Source of the DNA: Holophagaceae bacterium UBA692
GTDB taxonomy: Bacteria > Acidobacteriota > Holophagae > Holophagales > Holophagaceae
NCBI GenBank assembly: GCA_002297665.1
Contig: DBMS01000034.1
Location: 1-11,604 of the forward strand
Reading direction: 5' to 3'
Length of the DNA: 11,604 nucleotides
The position numbers and the translations under genes are program-made. How positions within the stretch are numbered: the first letter of the stretch is position 1; every line of letters begins with the position of its first letter. The notes under the pieces were generated by a model. It worked only from the letters and a program-made list of their open reading frames with translations, had not been told where the DNA came from and did not search any database. This document shows, in pieces, positions 1 through 6,717 of the stretch.

Positions 1-1840
1 CCCGCCCGGGCCGCGCGGGCGCCTCGGCCCGTTCCCCGCCGGTCCCGGGGACTTCGTCCGCGATCTCCGGGCGGCCCTCGGCGTCGAGGCCCCGCAGCCG
101 GGCACGGGCCCGGATGGGAAGGTCCCTGGGAGGGCCGCCGCCGGGCCCCCAGGCCAGGATGCCCCGGCGCGGGTTCTGCTGGGCCAGGAGGGCGGTGCCT
201 CCCGGGGCCACGTCCAGCAGCTGGAGGCAGCCCTGGCTGCGCCAGAGGACGCGGGCGCGTCCGCTGGGGGCCAGGGTCCGGATGACCGTCTGGTCTCCGT
301 CCCGCTCGGAGACCCACAGGTCGCCGCCGGGCCCCCAGGCCAGCCCGGTGAAGGGGCTTTCGCCCCCCTCCCAGGCCCGGGTGGTGAGAACCTTTCGGCC
401 GCCCTTGCGGTCGTGCACCGCCACGTCCGTGGCGGCGCGCCCGGCATCCGCGTCCAGGCAAGCCAGCAGGTTGTGGTCCCGGGACACGGCGATGGCGCCG
501 ACCTCGCGGGTGGCGGGGTTCCAGGACGCGGCCAGGCGGCCCTCGGGGAATTCGAGGCGGCCCAGGGTTTCCGGCGAGGCCACCGTCGCCAGCCCGGCTC
601 CGTCCCAGCGGGCCTCGGCCACGTTCTCCCGCACCACCCGGGGCAGCCCCCCGCCCCCGGGGACCCGGAGGAGGGACCCCAGGCCTCCCGGCCGGGGCTC
701 CTGGAGCAGGGCCAGTTCGTCGGCGGGCGAGACGTCCAGAAGCCGGGCGTCGCCCAGGCCCAGGGGCTTGGGCTCGCTGCTGCGGGGGTCCAGGACGAAG
801 ATCCCCGGAGGGCCTCCGGCCACGCGCATGCTGAAGTACACCGTCCGGCCGTCGGCCCCGAACCGTGCCGCGTCCACCGTGCCCGGCGTGAAGACCAGGC
901 GGTGGAAGACCGGCGCCGCGGCCGTTCGGGGGCCCAGGGCCAGGCCCAAGGCCCCCAGCACCGGCAGGAGGCAGGCGGCTGCCGCCAGGGCGGTGCGGCG
1001 CCGGTTGCCCGGAGCCAGGGGGGCGGCCAGGGCGGAGGGGCCCAGGGAGAGGTTCCCCAGGGCGAAGGCCAGGTCCTGGGCGTCGCGGAAGCGCCGGGAG
1101 GGTTCCTTCTCGAGGCAGTGGTCCAGGATGCGGCGCAGGGCGGGCGCCGGGGGGGGCTCCGGCTCGCCGGGCTCCTCCTGGAGGATCGCGGCCAGGGTCG
1201 CTTCGGCGGTGGGACGGGCGAAGGCGGGGCGGCCCGTGAGCATCCAGAAGAACACCGCGCCGAAGCTGAAGATGTCGGTGCGGGCGTCCATGCGGTCGCC
1301 GCGCGCCTGCTCCGGGCTGAGGCAGGCGAGGTCCGCCGCCGGCCGGGAGAGATCCGGCGCCGTCCGGGGGGCCCATCCGAAGTCCAGGATGCGCAGCGAC
1401 CCGTCCTTGCCGATCCATAGCCGGTCCGGCGAGAGCCCGCGGTGGAGAACGCCTTTCTCGTGGGCGGCGGCGAGGCCCCGGGCCAGCTGGATGGCCAGCT
1501 CGGCGGCCACGCGCGGCGCCAGGGGGCCCTGCCCGAGGCGGGCCAGGAGCGTTTCCCCCTCCATGCGCTCCATCACGACGAAGGGCGGATCGTCCTGGAA
1601 CCGCCGGTCGAGGAGCGGGGGGAGTCCCGGATGGGCCAGGGCCGCCAGGACCTCGGCCTCCGCCTGGAAGCGCGCCAGGGCGCGGGGGTCCCGGGCCAGG
1701 TGGTCCGGCAGGATCCGGATCACCACCGATCGGCCGTCGCGCCCATCCCGGGCGAGGAAGGCCCGGCCGCCCGGCCCGATGGGGCTGACGACCTCGTAGG
1801 GACCGGTGCGGGCTCCTGGGCGGATGGGCGGGGTTGGCAT
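1..1840 (-). CDS. PknB-like serine/threonine pseudokinase with membrane anchor and propeller-like C-terminal region (partial, 3' end outside window)
   Basis: The reverse strand is open from ATG at 1840 to the left edge, giving 613 residues with the C-terminus missing. Residues 14-270 read as a bacterial Ser/Thr kinase fold: glycine loop IGPGGRAFLARD (21-32), alphaC Glu61, DFG (153-155), SPEQARGD, and a DIFSFG helix. The key catalytic positions are lost. The VAIK lysine is Arg42 (VVIRIL), the HRD aspartate is Gly135 (HRGLSPDR), and the metal-binding Asn of the KPEN motif is Arg140. It is therefore probably a pseudokinase that binds nucleotide weakly or acts as a scaffold. One hydrophobic helix lies near residues 282-303 after an RRR stop-transfer-like cluster. 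The remainder resembles TolB/PD40-type beta-propeller repeats and would be periplasmic. The start is supported by the usual N-terminal pattern PGxRxGPYEVxSPIG. No Shine-Dalgarno is seen. It is divergent from mnmA. Confidence 0.88.
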   Translation of the reverse strand, partial: MPTPPIRPGARTGPYEVVSPIGPGGRAFLARDGRDGRSVVIRILPDHLARDPRALARFQAEAEVLAALAHPGLPPLLDRRFQDDPPFVVMERMEGETLLARLGQGPLAPRVAAELAIQLARGLAAAHEKGVLHRGLSPDRLWIGKDGSLRILDFGWAPRTAPDLSRPAADLACLSPEQARGDRMDARTDIFSFGAVFFWMLTGRPAFARPTAEATLAAILQEEPGEPEPPPAPALRRILDHCLEKEPSRRFRDAQDLAFALGNLSLGPSALAAPLAPGNRRRTALAAAACLLPVLGALGLALGPRTAAAPVFHRLVFTPGTVDAARFGADGRTVYFSMRVAGGPPGIFVLDPRSSEPKPLGLGDARLLDVSPADELALLQEPRPGGLGSLLRVPGGGGLPRVVRENVAEARWDGAGLATVASPETLGRLEFPEGRLAASWNPATREVGAIAVSRDHNLLACLDADAGRAATDVAVHDRKGGRKVLTTRAWEGGESPFTGLAWGPGGDLWVSERDGDQTVIRTLAPSGRARVLWRSQGCLQLLDVAPGGTALLAQQNPRRGILAWGPGGGPPRDLPIRARARLRGLDAEGRPEIADEVPGTGGERAEAPARPGR

Positions 1841-1860
1841 TCTGGCGCACAGGATAAGGC

Positions 1861-1889
1861 ATTTTTCAGGAATTGATAGTCATTCTCAA
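1861..1889 (-). promoter_or_regulatory. Candidate promoter of the pseudokinase gene
   Basis: On the minus strand a TTGAGA hexamer (1889-1884) is followed, after 17 bases, by AAAAAT (1866-1861). This would start transcription near 1854, leaving a leader of about 13 bases. The -35 matches the sigma-70 consensus well and the -10 only moderately. A second possible -10, TATCCT (1856-1851), would give an almost leaderless message. The -35 overlaps the Fur-like sequence. Confidence 0.3.
1874..1888. promoter_or_regulatory. Fur-box-like 7-1-7 sequence in the divergent promoter region
   Basis: The 15 bases TGATAGTCATTCTCA match the Fur core TGATAATnATTATCA in 13 of 14 defined positions less one, that is 6 of 7 in each half-site. 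It sits in an AT-rich island in otherwise extremely GC-rich DNA, between the divergent pseudokinase and mnmA genes, and overlaps a candidate -35. Binding by Fur or a relative (PerR, Zur) is an inference from the match alone. Confidence 0.4.
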
Positions 1890-1915
1890 CTTGGTTGAAA
1901 ACGGCAAGATGCTTT

Positions 1916-1934
1916 CCCGGGGGCCGCCCCCGGG
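1916..1934. promoter_or_regulatory. Strong GC hairpin upstream of mnmA
   Basis: CCCGGGGG (1916-1923) and CCCCCGGG (1927-1934) form a perfect 8-bp all-GC stem with a CCG loop. It is directly followed by the palindrome GGAGGCCTCC (1934-1943). No T-run follows on either strand, so it is not a normal intrinsic terminator. If the mnmA message starts upstream it would be a structured 5' leader; its role is unknown. Confidence 0.4.
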
Positions 1935-1972
1935 GAGGCCTCCGGATGGAAATCAACTACACTGGAGGTTCG

Positions 1973-1981
1973 AAAGGGGGG
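1973..1981 (+). promoter_or_regulatory. Ribosome binding site deciding the mnmA start
   Basis: AAAGGGGGG lies 8 bases before GTG 1990, the reason for choosing that start. GGGG (1978-1981) can pair with CCCC (1986-1989) across a TCTT loop, so the site may be partly masked. A better consensus GGAGGT at 1964-1969 is about 20 bases from the start, too far to serve it. Confidence 0.45.
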
Positions 1982-1989
1982 TCTTCCCC

Positions 1990-3144
1990 GTGGGTGGCGA
2001 GTCTTCCCTTCTGCTCGATCATGCGCTGGCGTGTCTCCGGGCCCATCCGGGCCTCGCGGAGGGCGCCCGGGTGCTGGCGGCCATGTCGGGCGGCATCGAC
2101 AGCTCCGTCATGGCCGCCCTGCTCCACCGGGGCGGATTCGAGGTGGTGGGCGTCTCCATGCAGCTCTTCGACAAGACCCGGGGCGGCACCCGGCCCGAGA
2201 CCGAGGGAAAGTGTTGCACCCTCGATGATTTCCAGGACGCGAGGCGGGTGGCCTTCCAGGCGGGGTTCCCCCACTACGTCCTGGACCTGGAAGGGCCCTT
2301 CAAGGCGACGGTCATCGACCCCTTCGTGCGCGGCTACCTTGCGGGGGAAACCCCCAGCCCTTGCATACGTTGCAACCAGCACCTCAAGTTCCGGGCGCTG
2401 CTGGACGCCGCGGCGGACATGGACTGCGCCTTCGTGGCCACGGGGCACTACGCGCGCATCGCCCGGGACGCGTCGGGCTACCACCTCCTGAAGGCCACGG
2501 ATCCCCAGAAGGACCAGAGCTACTTCCTCTTCACCCACGACCAGGCCTCCCTGGCGCGCACCCTGTTCCCCCTGGCGGGCTTCACGAAGGTCGAGGTGCG
2601 CCAGCTGGCCCGGGACCTGGGCCTGCACCTGGCGGAAAAGGCCGAAAGCCAGGAGATCTGCTTCATCCCCGAGCGCTACGACCGCTATATCGAGGAGGAG
2701 GGGCTGGCCCCGGCGCGGGGGGGCGACGGCCCCATCCGGCACGTGGACGGCCGGGTGCTGGGCACCCATGGGGGCTACTGGCGGTTCACGGTGGGCCAGC
2801 GCAAGGGGATCGGCGTGGCCTTTCCCGCGCCGCTGTTCGTGATCCGCGTGGATCCCGCCACGGACACGGTGTGGGTGGGCGAGGAGGACCGGCTCCTGGA
2901 AACGGCGTTCACCGTCCGGGAGGTGTCCTGGTGCGGCGAGGCGCCGGAGGGCGAGCTGGCCTGCCGGGTGCGCATCCGCTCCCGGGGGTCTGAGGCGGAC
3001 GCCCAGGTGTGGCCAATGGGGGACGGGCGGGCCCGGGTCGTCTTCCGGGAACCCCAGCGCGCCATCGCTCCGGGACAGGCGGCCGTCTTCTACCTGGGCG
3101 ACGAGGTCCTCGGCGGAGGCTGGATCGAGCCCCCGGCCGTGTGA
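1990..3144 (+). CDS. mnmA: tRNA-specific 2-thiouridylase MnmA
   Basis: MnmA activates U34 of tRNA Lys, Glu and Gln with ATP and inserts sulfur to make 2-thiouridine, in the cytoplasm. From GTG 1990 the protein has 384 residues, close to the usual family length. Visible motifs are the ATP-pyrophosphatase loop SGGIDSS (33-39), the catalytic cysteine in CIRCN (Cys128, with Cys125 three residues before), ATGHYAR, KDQSYFLF, and the second active-site cysteine in SQEICFIPE (Cys224). The tRNA-binding and beta-barrel part with FTVGQRKGIG follows. The frame is open upstream to TTG 1873, and an in-frame ATG occurs at 1909. Both would add an atypical proline-rich N-terminus and neither has a clear ribosome site, so GTG 1990 is preferred. 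It ends with tandem stops TGA TAA, 10 bases before the sensor gene. Confidence 0.96.
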   Translation: MGGESSLLLDHALACLRAHPGLAEGARVLAAMSGGIDSSVMAALLHRGGFEVVGVSMQLFDKTRGGTRPETEGKCCTLDDFQDARRVAFQAGFPHYVLDLEGPFKATVIDPFVRGYLAGETPSPCIRCNQHLKFRALLDAAADMDCAFVATGHYARIARDASGYHLLKATDPQKDQSYFLFTHDQASLARTLFPLAGFTKVEVRQLARDLGLHLAEKAESQEICFIPERYDRYIEEEGLAPARGGDGPIRHVDGRVLGTHGGYWRFTVGQRKGIGVAFPAPLFVIRVDPATDTVWVGEEDRLLETAFTVREVSWCGEAPEGELACRVRIRSRGSEADAQVWPMGDGRARVVFREPQRAIAPGQAAVFYLGDEVLGGGWIEPPAV

Positions 3145-3148
3145 TAAT
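3140..3148 (+). promoter_or_regulatory. Extended -10 overlapping the mnmA stop; possible leaderless promoter
   Basis: TGTGATAAT is an extended -10 (TGn followed by GATAAT, 5 of 6 to TATAAT). It is built from the mnmA stop codon and the next codon. Six bases separate it from ATG 3155, the usual distance to a transcription start, so a transcript would begin at the start codon itself. No Shine-Dalgarno precedes ATG 3155, which agrees. No good -35 is seen. Confidence 0.35.
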
Positions 3149-3154
3149 GCTCTC

Positions 3155-5686
3155 ATGGCTGGGTGGGTTCGGGTTCTGAGTGTGCTTGTGGCTTGCATGG
3201 CCCCGGCGTCCGCCGGGTCCGCGGAGCCGGGCCGCCGGCCCTTCGTCATGGTGGGCACGGACCAGGGCCTCTCCTCGGGCGCCGTGGTGTGCATGGCCCA
3301 GGACCAGGACGGCTTCCTCTGGATGGGCTCGGAGAACGGGCTGCTGCGCTACGAGGGCGGGCAGAGCCGCCAGTGGAGCGCGGAGGACGGCCTGCCGTCG
3401 GCTTCGGTGGGCCGGCTCCTGGCGTGCCCCGGCGGCGGCGTCTGGGTGGGCACGCTCCGCGGACTGGTGCGCTTCCGCGACGGACGCTTCGAGAAGATCA
3501 CCGTGGACGGCCAGCCCCAGGGCCAGGCCATTTCCGACATGACCCTGGACCGCCGGGGCCGGCTCTGGGCCTACACGTCCAGGGGCCTGATCCGCCAGCA
3601 GGAGGGCCTGGCCTTCGCCGCCGTGCCCTGGAAGGAGCCCGACAGCCTGCATTGCGTGGTCGCCGGAATGCGCTCGGGATCGGTCTACGCGGCCGGCCAG
3701 CACGGCATCCAGGAGTTCCGGGAGGACGGCTCGGTCCTGTCCTGGGGCCCCGCCCAGGGGTTGCCGCCCAAGGGGCCCCTGCTGGTGGCCGAGGACGGCA
3801 AGGGCCGCCTGTGGGCCGGTTCGGGCACGCAGCTGCTGGTGAAGGGCCCGGGGGACGCGGCCTTCCAGGATGCCTCCGGCCGCCTTTCCGCGAGCATCTC
3901 CCCCAACGGCCAGGCCTTCCTGGACCGGGACGGCTCGGTGTGGATTCCCACCCAGAACGGCGCCCAGCAGATCGAAGGCGAGCTCCTGGACACGGCGCGG
4001 GGCCTGCCCTTCCGCTGGGTGAGGGGCCTGTTCCGGGACCGGGAGGGGGCGCTCTGGGTGATGGGGCCGGGCCTCGCCCACATGCTGGGCCGGGGACGGG
4101 TGCTGAACCACCCCCTCACCCGGGGGGACTCGGGCGCCGTGGTTTGGTTCATGGTGCGCGACCTCCAGGGGCGGATGATCGCCGCCACCGACGACGGGGC
4201 TGTGCGCATGGAAGGGCCGGTCCCGGTGGCGATCCCCGGCACGGAAGGCATGCGCATCAAGGGCATGGCCCTGGACGGCGCCGGCACCCTCTGGATGGTC
4301 AACACCCGCGGGCCCACGCTCCGGTTGCGCCCGGGGCGCACCCGGGCCGAGGTGGCGCCCCTGGGCGATCTTGGCTACGGGGCCAACAGCGTCTTCACCG
4401 ACGCCTCGGGCACCGTGTGGATCGGCGGGGTGAGCCAGGGCTTGCTGCGCCTGGACCCGGCCAGCGGCAGGCTCGTGGCCGAGGTGGGGCCGGCGTTCCT
4501 GGGAGCCGCCCAGCTGGGCGTCTACGAGATCCATGAGGATTCCCGGGGCGGCCTCTGGGCCGGCTGCGACGGGGGGGTGCTCCAGAGGCCCCGGGGCGCC
4601 GGGTGGACCTTCCATGCGGGCAACCCCGGTTCACGGGTGCGGGGCATGGCCCTTCTCCCCGACGGCACCGCCTGGATCCATTACGAGGAGCCCCTGGGCA
4701 TCGCCCGGGTGCGCCCCGCCGGCGGGACCCTCCAGGTGCTCGAGCGGCGCGCCAAGGGATGGGGCCTGCCCAGCAACATGGTCTATGCGGTGCGCCTGGA
4801 CGGCCACGGGCGCGTCTGGGTATCCACGGACAAGGGCCTGGACCGCGTCGAACCGGCCCTGCACGTGGGCCGGCGCGACGGGATGGTGAACGAGGACTGT
4901 TCCATCAGCGCCCTCCGGGTGGAAAGGGGCATCGTGTGGGTGGGCACCTCCGGCGGCCTCGTGCGCTTCGACAGCACCGGGGCCGAGGCCCCCGCCCAGG
5001 CGCCGCGGGCCTTCGTGATGCGGCTTGCCTACGGCGGCCGCGTCCTGGAGCCCCCCTTGGGCAAGGTGGATCCCCTGCCCTACGACCAGGCGACGGTGGA
5101 TTTCCAGGTGGCCTCGCCCAGCTACCTCAACGAGCAGGACGTGCGCTTCCAGGGCCGGCTCCTGGGGCTGGAGGACGGCTGGCGCGACCTGGACGGGCGG
5201 CGGGTGCACTTCCCGGCCCTGCGCGGCGGGCGCTACCGGTTCGAGGTGCGGGCCGCCCTGGCCCAGGGTCCCTTCGGGCCGCCCTCGGGCGTGGCCTTCC
5301 GGGTGACGCCCCCCTGGTGGAGGACGGGCTGGGCCTACGCCCTGGCCGTCCTCTCGGGCGCCGCGGCCGTGGCGGGCATCGTGCGGGCGAGGGGCGCCGC
5401 GCTGCGCCGGCGCAGCGAAGCGCTGGAGGCCCTCGTGGCCATGCGCACCCGGGAGCTCAGCCTGCGCAACGCCGAGCTGAGCGAGGCCCTTGGCAACGTC
5501 AAGCAGCTCTCGGGACTCCTTCCCATCTGCGCCCATTGCAAGAAGATCAGGGACGACCAGGGCTACTGGAACCAGCTGGAGCAGTACCTGTCCAAGCACG
5601 CGGAGGTGGGCTTCTCGCACGGAATCTGCCCCGAATGCGCCGCCGAGCAGTTTCCGGAGTTCCGGCGGAAGCCCGGCGGGGCCTGA
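3155..5686 (+). CDS. Two-component-type propeller sensor (Reg_prop repeats, Y_Y_Y domain) with a C-terminal four-cysteine module and no kinase domain
   Basis: The 843-residue protein starts with a signal peptide (about 1-23, ending near ASA). About a dozen W-[VIAM]-G-type propeller repeats follow (for example DGFLWMGSENGLLRY, GGVWVGTLRGLVRF, GTVWIGG, GRVWVSTDKGLDRV), enough for two seven-bladed propellers. A Y_Y_Y domain lies around 640-717 (FQGRLLGLEDGW... RYRFEV), then one membrane helix (about 726-745) and a short charged coiled coil (about 749-785). This is the periplasmic sensor layout of hybrid two-component sensors. Where HisKA and HATPase_c would follow, the protein instead ends in about 55 residues with ICAHCKKIRDDQGYW (Cys792, Cys795) and SHGICPEC (Cys825, Cys828). 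That spacing suggests zinc or redox chemistry. I know similar tails from some PAS or receiver proteins but no proven function. The stops are tandem TGA TAG. Confidence 0.93.
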   Translation: MAGWVRVLSVLVACMAPASAGSAEPGRRPFVMVGTDQGLSSGAVVCMAQDQDGFLWMGSENGLLRYEGGQSRQWSAEDGLPSASVGRLLACPGGGVWVGTLRGLVRFRDGRFEKITVDGQPQGQAISDMTLDRRGRLWAYTSRGLIRQQEGLAFAAVPWKEPDSLHCVVAGMRSGSVYAAGQHGIQEFREDGSVLSWGPAQGLPPKGPLLVAEDGKGRLWAGSGTQLLVKGPGDAAFQDASGRLSASISPNGQAFLDRDGSVWIPTQNGAQQIEGELLDTARGLPFRWVRGLFRDREGALWVMGPGLAHMLGRGRVLNHPLTRGDSGAVVWFMVRDLQGRMIAATDDGAVRMEGPVPVAIPGTEGMRIKGMALDGAGTLWMVNTRGPTLRLRPGRTRAEVAPLGDLGYGANSVFTDASGTVWIGGVSQGLLRLDPASGRLVAEVGPAFLGAAQLGVYEIHEDSRGGLWAGCDGGVLQRPRGAGWTFHAGNPGSRVRGMALLPDGTAWIHYEEPLGIARVRPAGGTLQVLERRAKGWGLPSNMVYAVRLDGHGRVWVSTDKGLDRVEPALHVGRRDGMVNEDCSISALRVERGIVWVGTSGGLVRFDSTGAEAPAQAPRAFVMRLAYGGRVLEPPLGKVDPLPYDQATVDFQVASPSYLNEQDVRFQGRLLGLEDGWRDLDGRRVHFPALRGGRYRFEVRAALAQGPFGPPSGVAFRVTPPWWRTGWAYALAVLSGAAAVAGIVRARGAALRRRSEALEALVAMRTRELSLRNAELSEALGNVKQLSGLLPICAHCKKIRDDQGYWNQLEQYLSKHAEVGFSHGICPECAAEQFPEFRRKPGGA

Positions 5687-5713
5687 TAGACTGGTACCCT
5701 CACGATCCTTTGC

Positions 5714-5717
5714 GGAG
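5714..5717 (+). promoter_or_regulatory. Ribosome binding site fixing the trxB GTG start
   Basis: GGAG stands 6 bases before GTG 5724. This GTG sits just before the Rossmann strand KIIIIGTGPAG, so it sets the start. The frame is open upstream only because it runs through the previous gene. Confidence 0.7.
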
Positions 5718-5723
5718 CTGCGC

Positions 5724-6692
5724 GTGTCCCACCACAAGATCATCATCATCGGAACGGGCCCGGCCGGGTACACGGCGGCCATCTATGCGTCCAGGGCCAA
5801 CCTGGCCCCCCTGGTCTTCGAGGGCGCCCAGCCCGGAGGCCAGCTCACCATCACCACCGAGGTCGAGAACTTCCCCGGCTTTCGCGAAGGCATCATGGGA
5901 CCCGCGCTCATGGACGAGATGCGCGCCCAGGCCGAGCGGTTCGGGACGGTGATCAAGGCCGAGACCGTGCTCAAGGCCGACCTGTCCGCCACGCCCCGCA
6001 AGCTCACCACGGACCGGGGGGAGTACACCTTCGACGCCCTCGTCATCGCCACCGGCGCCAGCGCCAAGTGGATGGGCATCCGCAAGGACGAGGAGCTCAG
6101 CCGCACCGGCGGCGGGGTATCGGCCTGCGCCACCTGCGACGGATTCTTCTTCCGCGGCAAGGAGATCGCCGTGGTGGGCGGCGGCGACACCGCCCTCGAG
6201 GAGGCCACCTTCCTCACCAAGTTCGCCTCGAAGGTCACCCTCATCCACCGCCGCGACCGGCTGCGGGCCTCCAAGGCCATGCAGGAACGGGCCATGCGCA
6301 ACGAGAAGATCACCTTCAAGTGGAACGCGGTCGTGGAGGACATCGTCACCCGGGACCAGGCCCTGCCCACCGGCGAGATCATTCCCAAGGTCTCCGTCCT
6401 CAAGCTCAAGGACACCGCGACCGGCGCCAGCGAGGACCTGCCCGTGGAGGGCCTGTTCGTCGCCATCGGGCACCAGCCCAACACCAGCCTCTTCACCGGG
6501 CAGCTGCCCATGAACGAGGCGGGCTACCTGGAGGTGGAGCCCGGCTCCACCCGCACCCCCGTCCCGGGCGTCTTCGCCTGCGGGGACGTGCAGGACCACC
6601 AGTACCGCCAGGCCGTCACCGCCGCGGGTTCGGGCTGCATGGCCGCCATCGACGCGGAACGCTGGCTTTCGGAGAACGGCCTGGCCGAGTGA
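5724..6692 (+). CDS. trxB: Thioredoxin reductase (NADPH)
   Basis: This FAD enzyme passes electrons from NADPH to thioredoxin in the cytoplasm. The 322-residue length is typical of the low-molecular-weight bacterial type. Motifs in order are the FAD Rossmann loop GTGPAGY (10-16), PGGQL, ENFPGF, the redox pair in ACATCDG (Cys135 and Cys138), the NADPH loop GGGDTALEEA, the HRRDRLRASKAM segment that reads the NADPH phosphate, and the closing FAD motif GVFACGDVQD followed by YRQAVTAAGSGC. All key residues are present, so it should be active. It follows the sensor gene by 37 bases and precedes the GGDEF gene by 25, suggesting one transcript. A TAGACT hexamer at 5687-5692 could be its own -10. No obvious functional link to its signalling neighbours is known. 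Confidence 0.97.
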   Translation: MSHHKIIIIGTGPAGYTAAIYASRANLAPLVFEGAQPGGQLTITTEVENFPGFREGIMGPALMDEMRAQAERFGTVIKAETVLKADLSATPRKLTTDRGEYTFDALVIATGASAKWMGIRKDEELSRTGGGVSACATCDGFFFRGKEIAVVGGGDTALEEATFLTKFASKVTLIHRRDRLRASKAMQERAMRNEKITFKWNAVVEDIVTRDQALPTGEIIPKVSVLKLKDTATGASEDLPVEGLFVAIGHQPNTSLFTGQLPMNEAGYLEVEPGSTRTPVPGVFACGDVQDHQYRQAVTAAGSGCMAAIDAERWLSENGLAE

Positions 6693-6717
6693 AAGGGATC
6701 GAACGCACCCCAACCCC

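Noticed and set aside
114..1799. 561-codon and overlapping plus-strand frames at the left end
   Set aside because: Antisense to the pseudokinase. Arg/Ser/Pro-rich without domains, whereas the minus strand reads a kinase fold.
1916..1943. GC hairpin considered as an intrinsic terminator
   Set aside because: No T-run on either strand, and no gene ends here; both neighbours start from this region.
1957..3294. 445-codon minus-strand frame opposite mnmA
   Set aside because: Shadow of mnmA; no domain pattern.
2909..4615. 568-codon minus-strand frame opposite the sensor gene
   Set aside because: No motifs, composition typical of antisense to GC-rich coding DNA; the propeller sensor on the plus strand is unmistakable.
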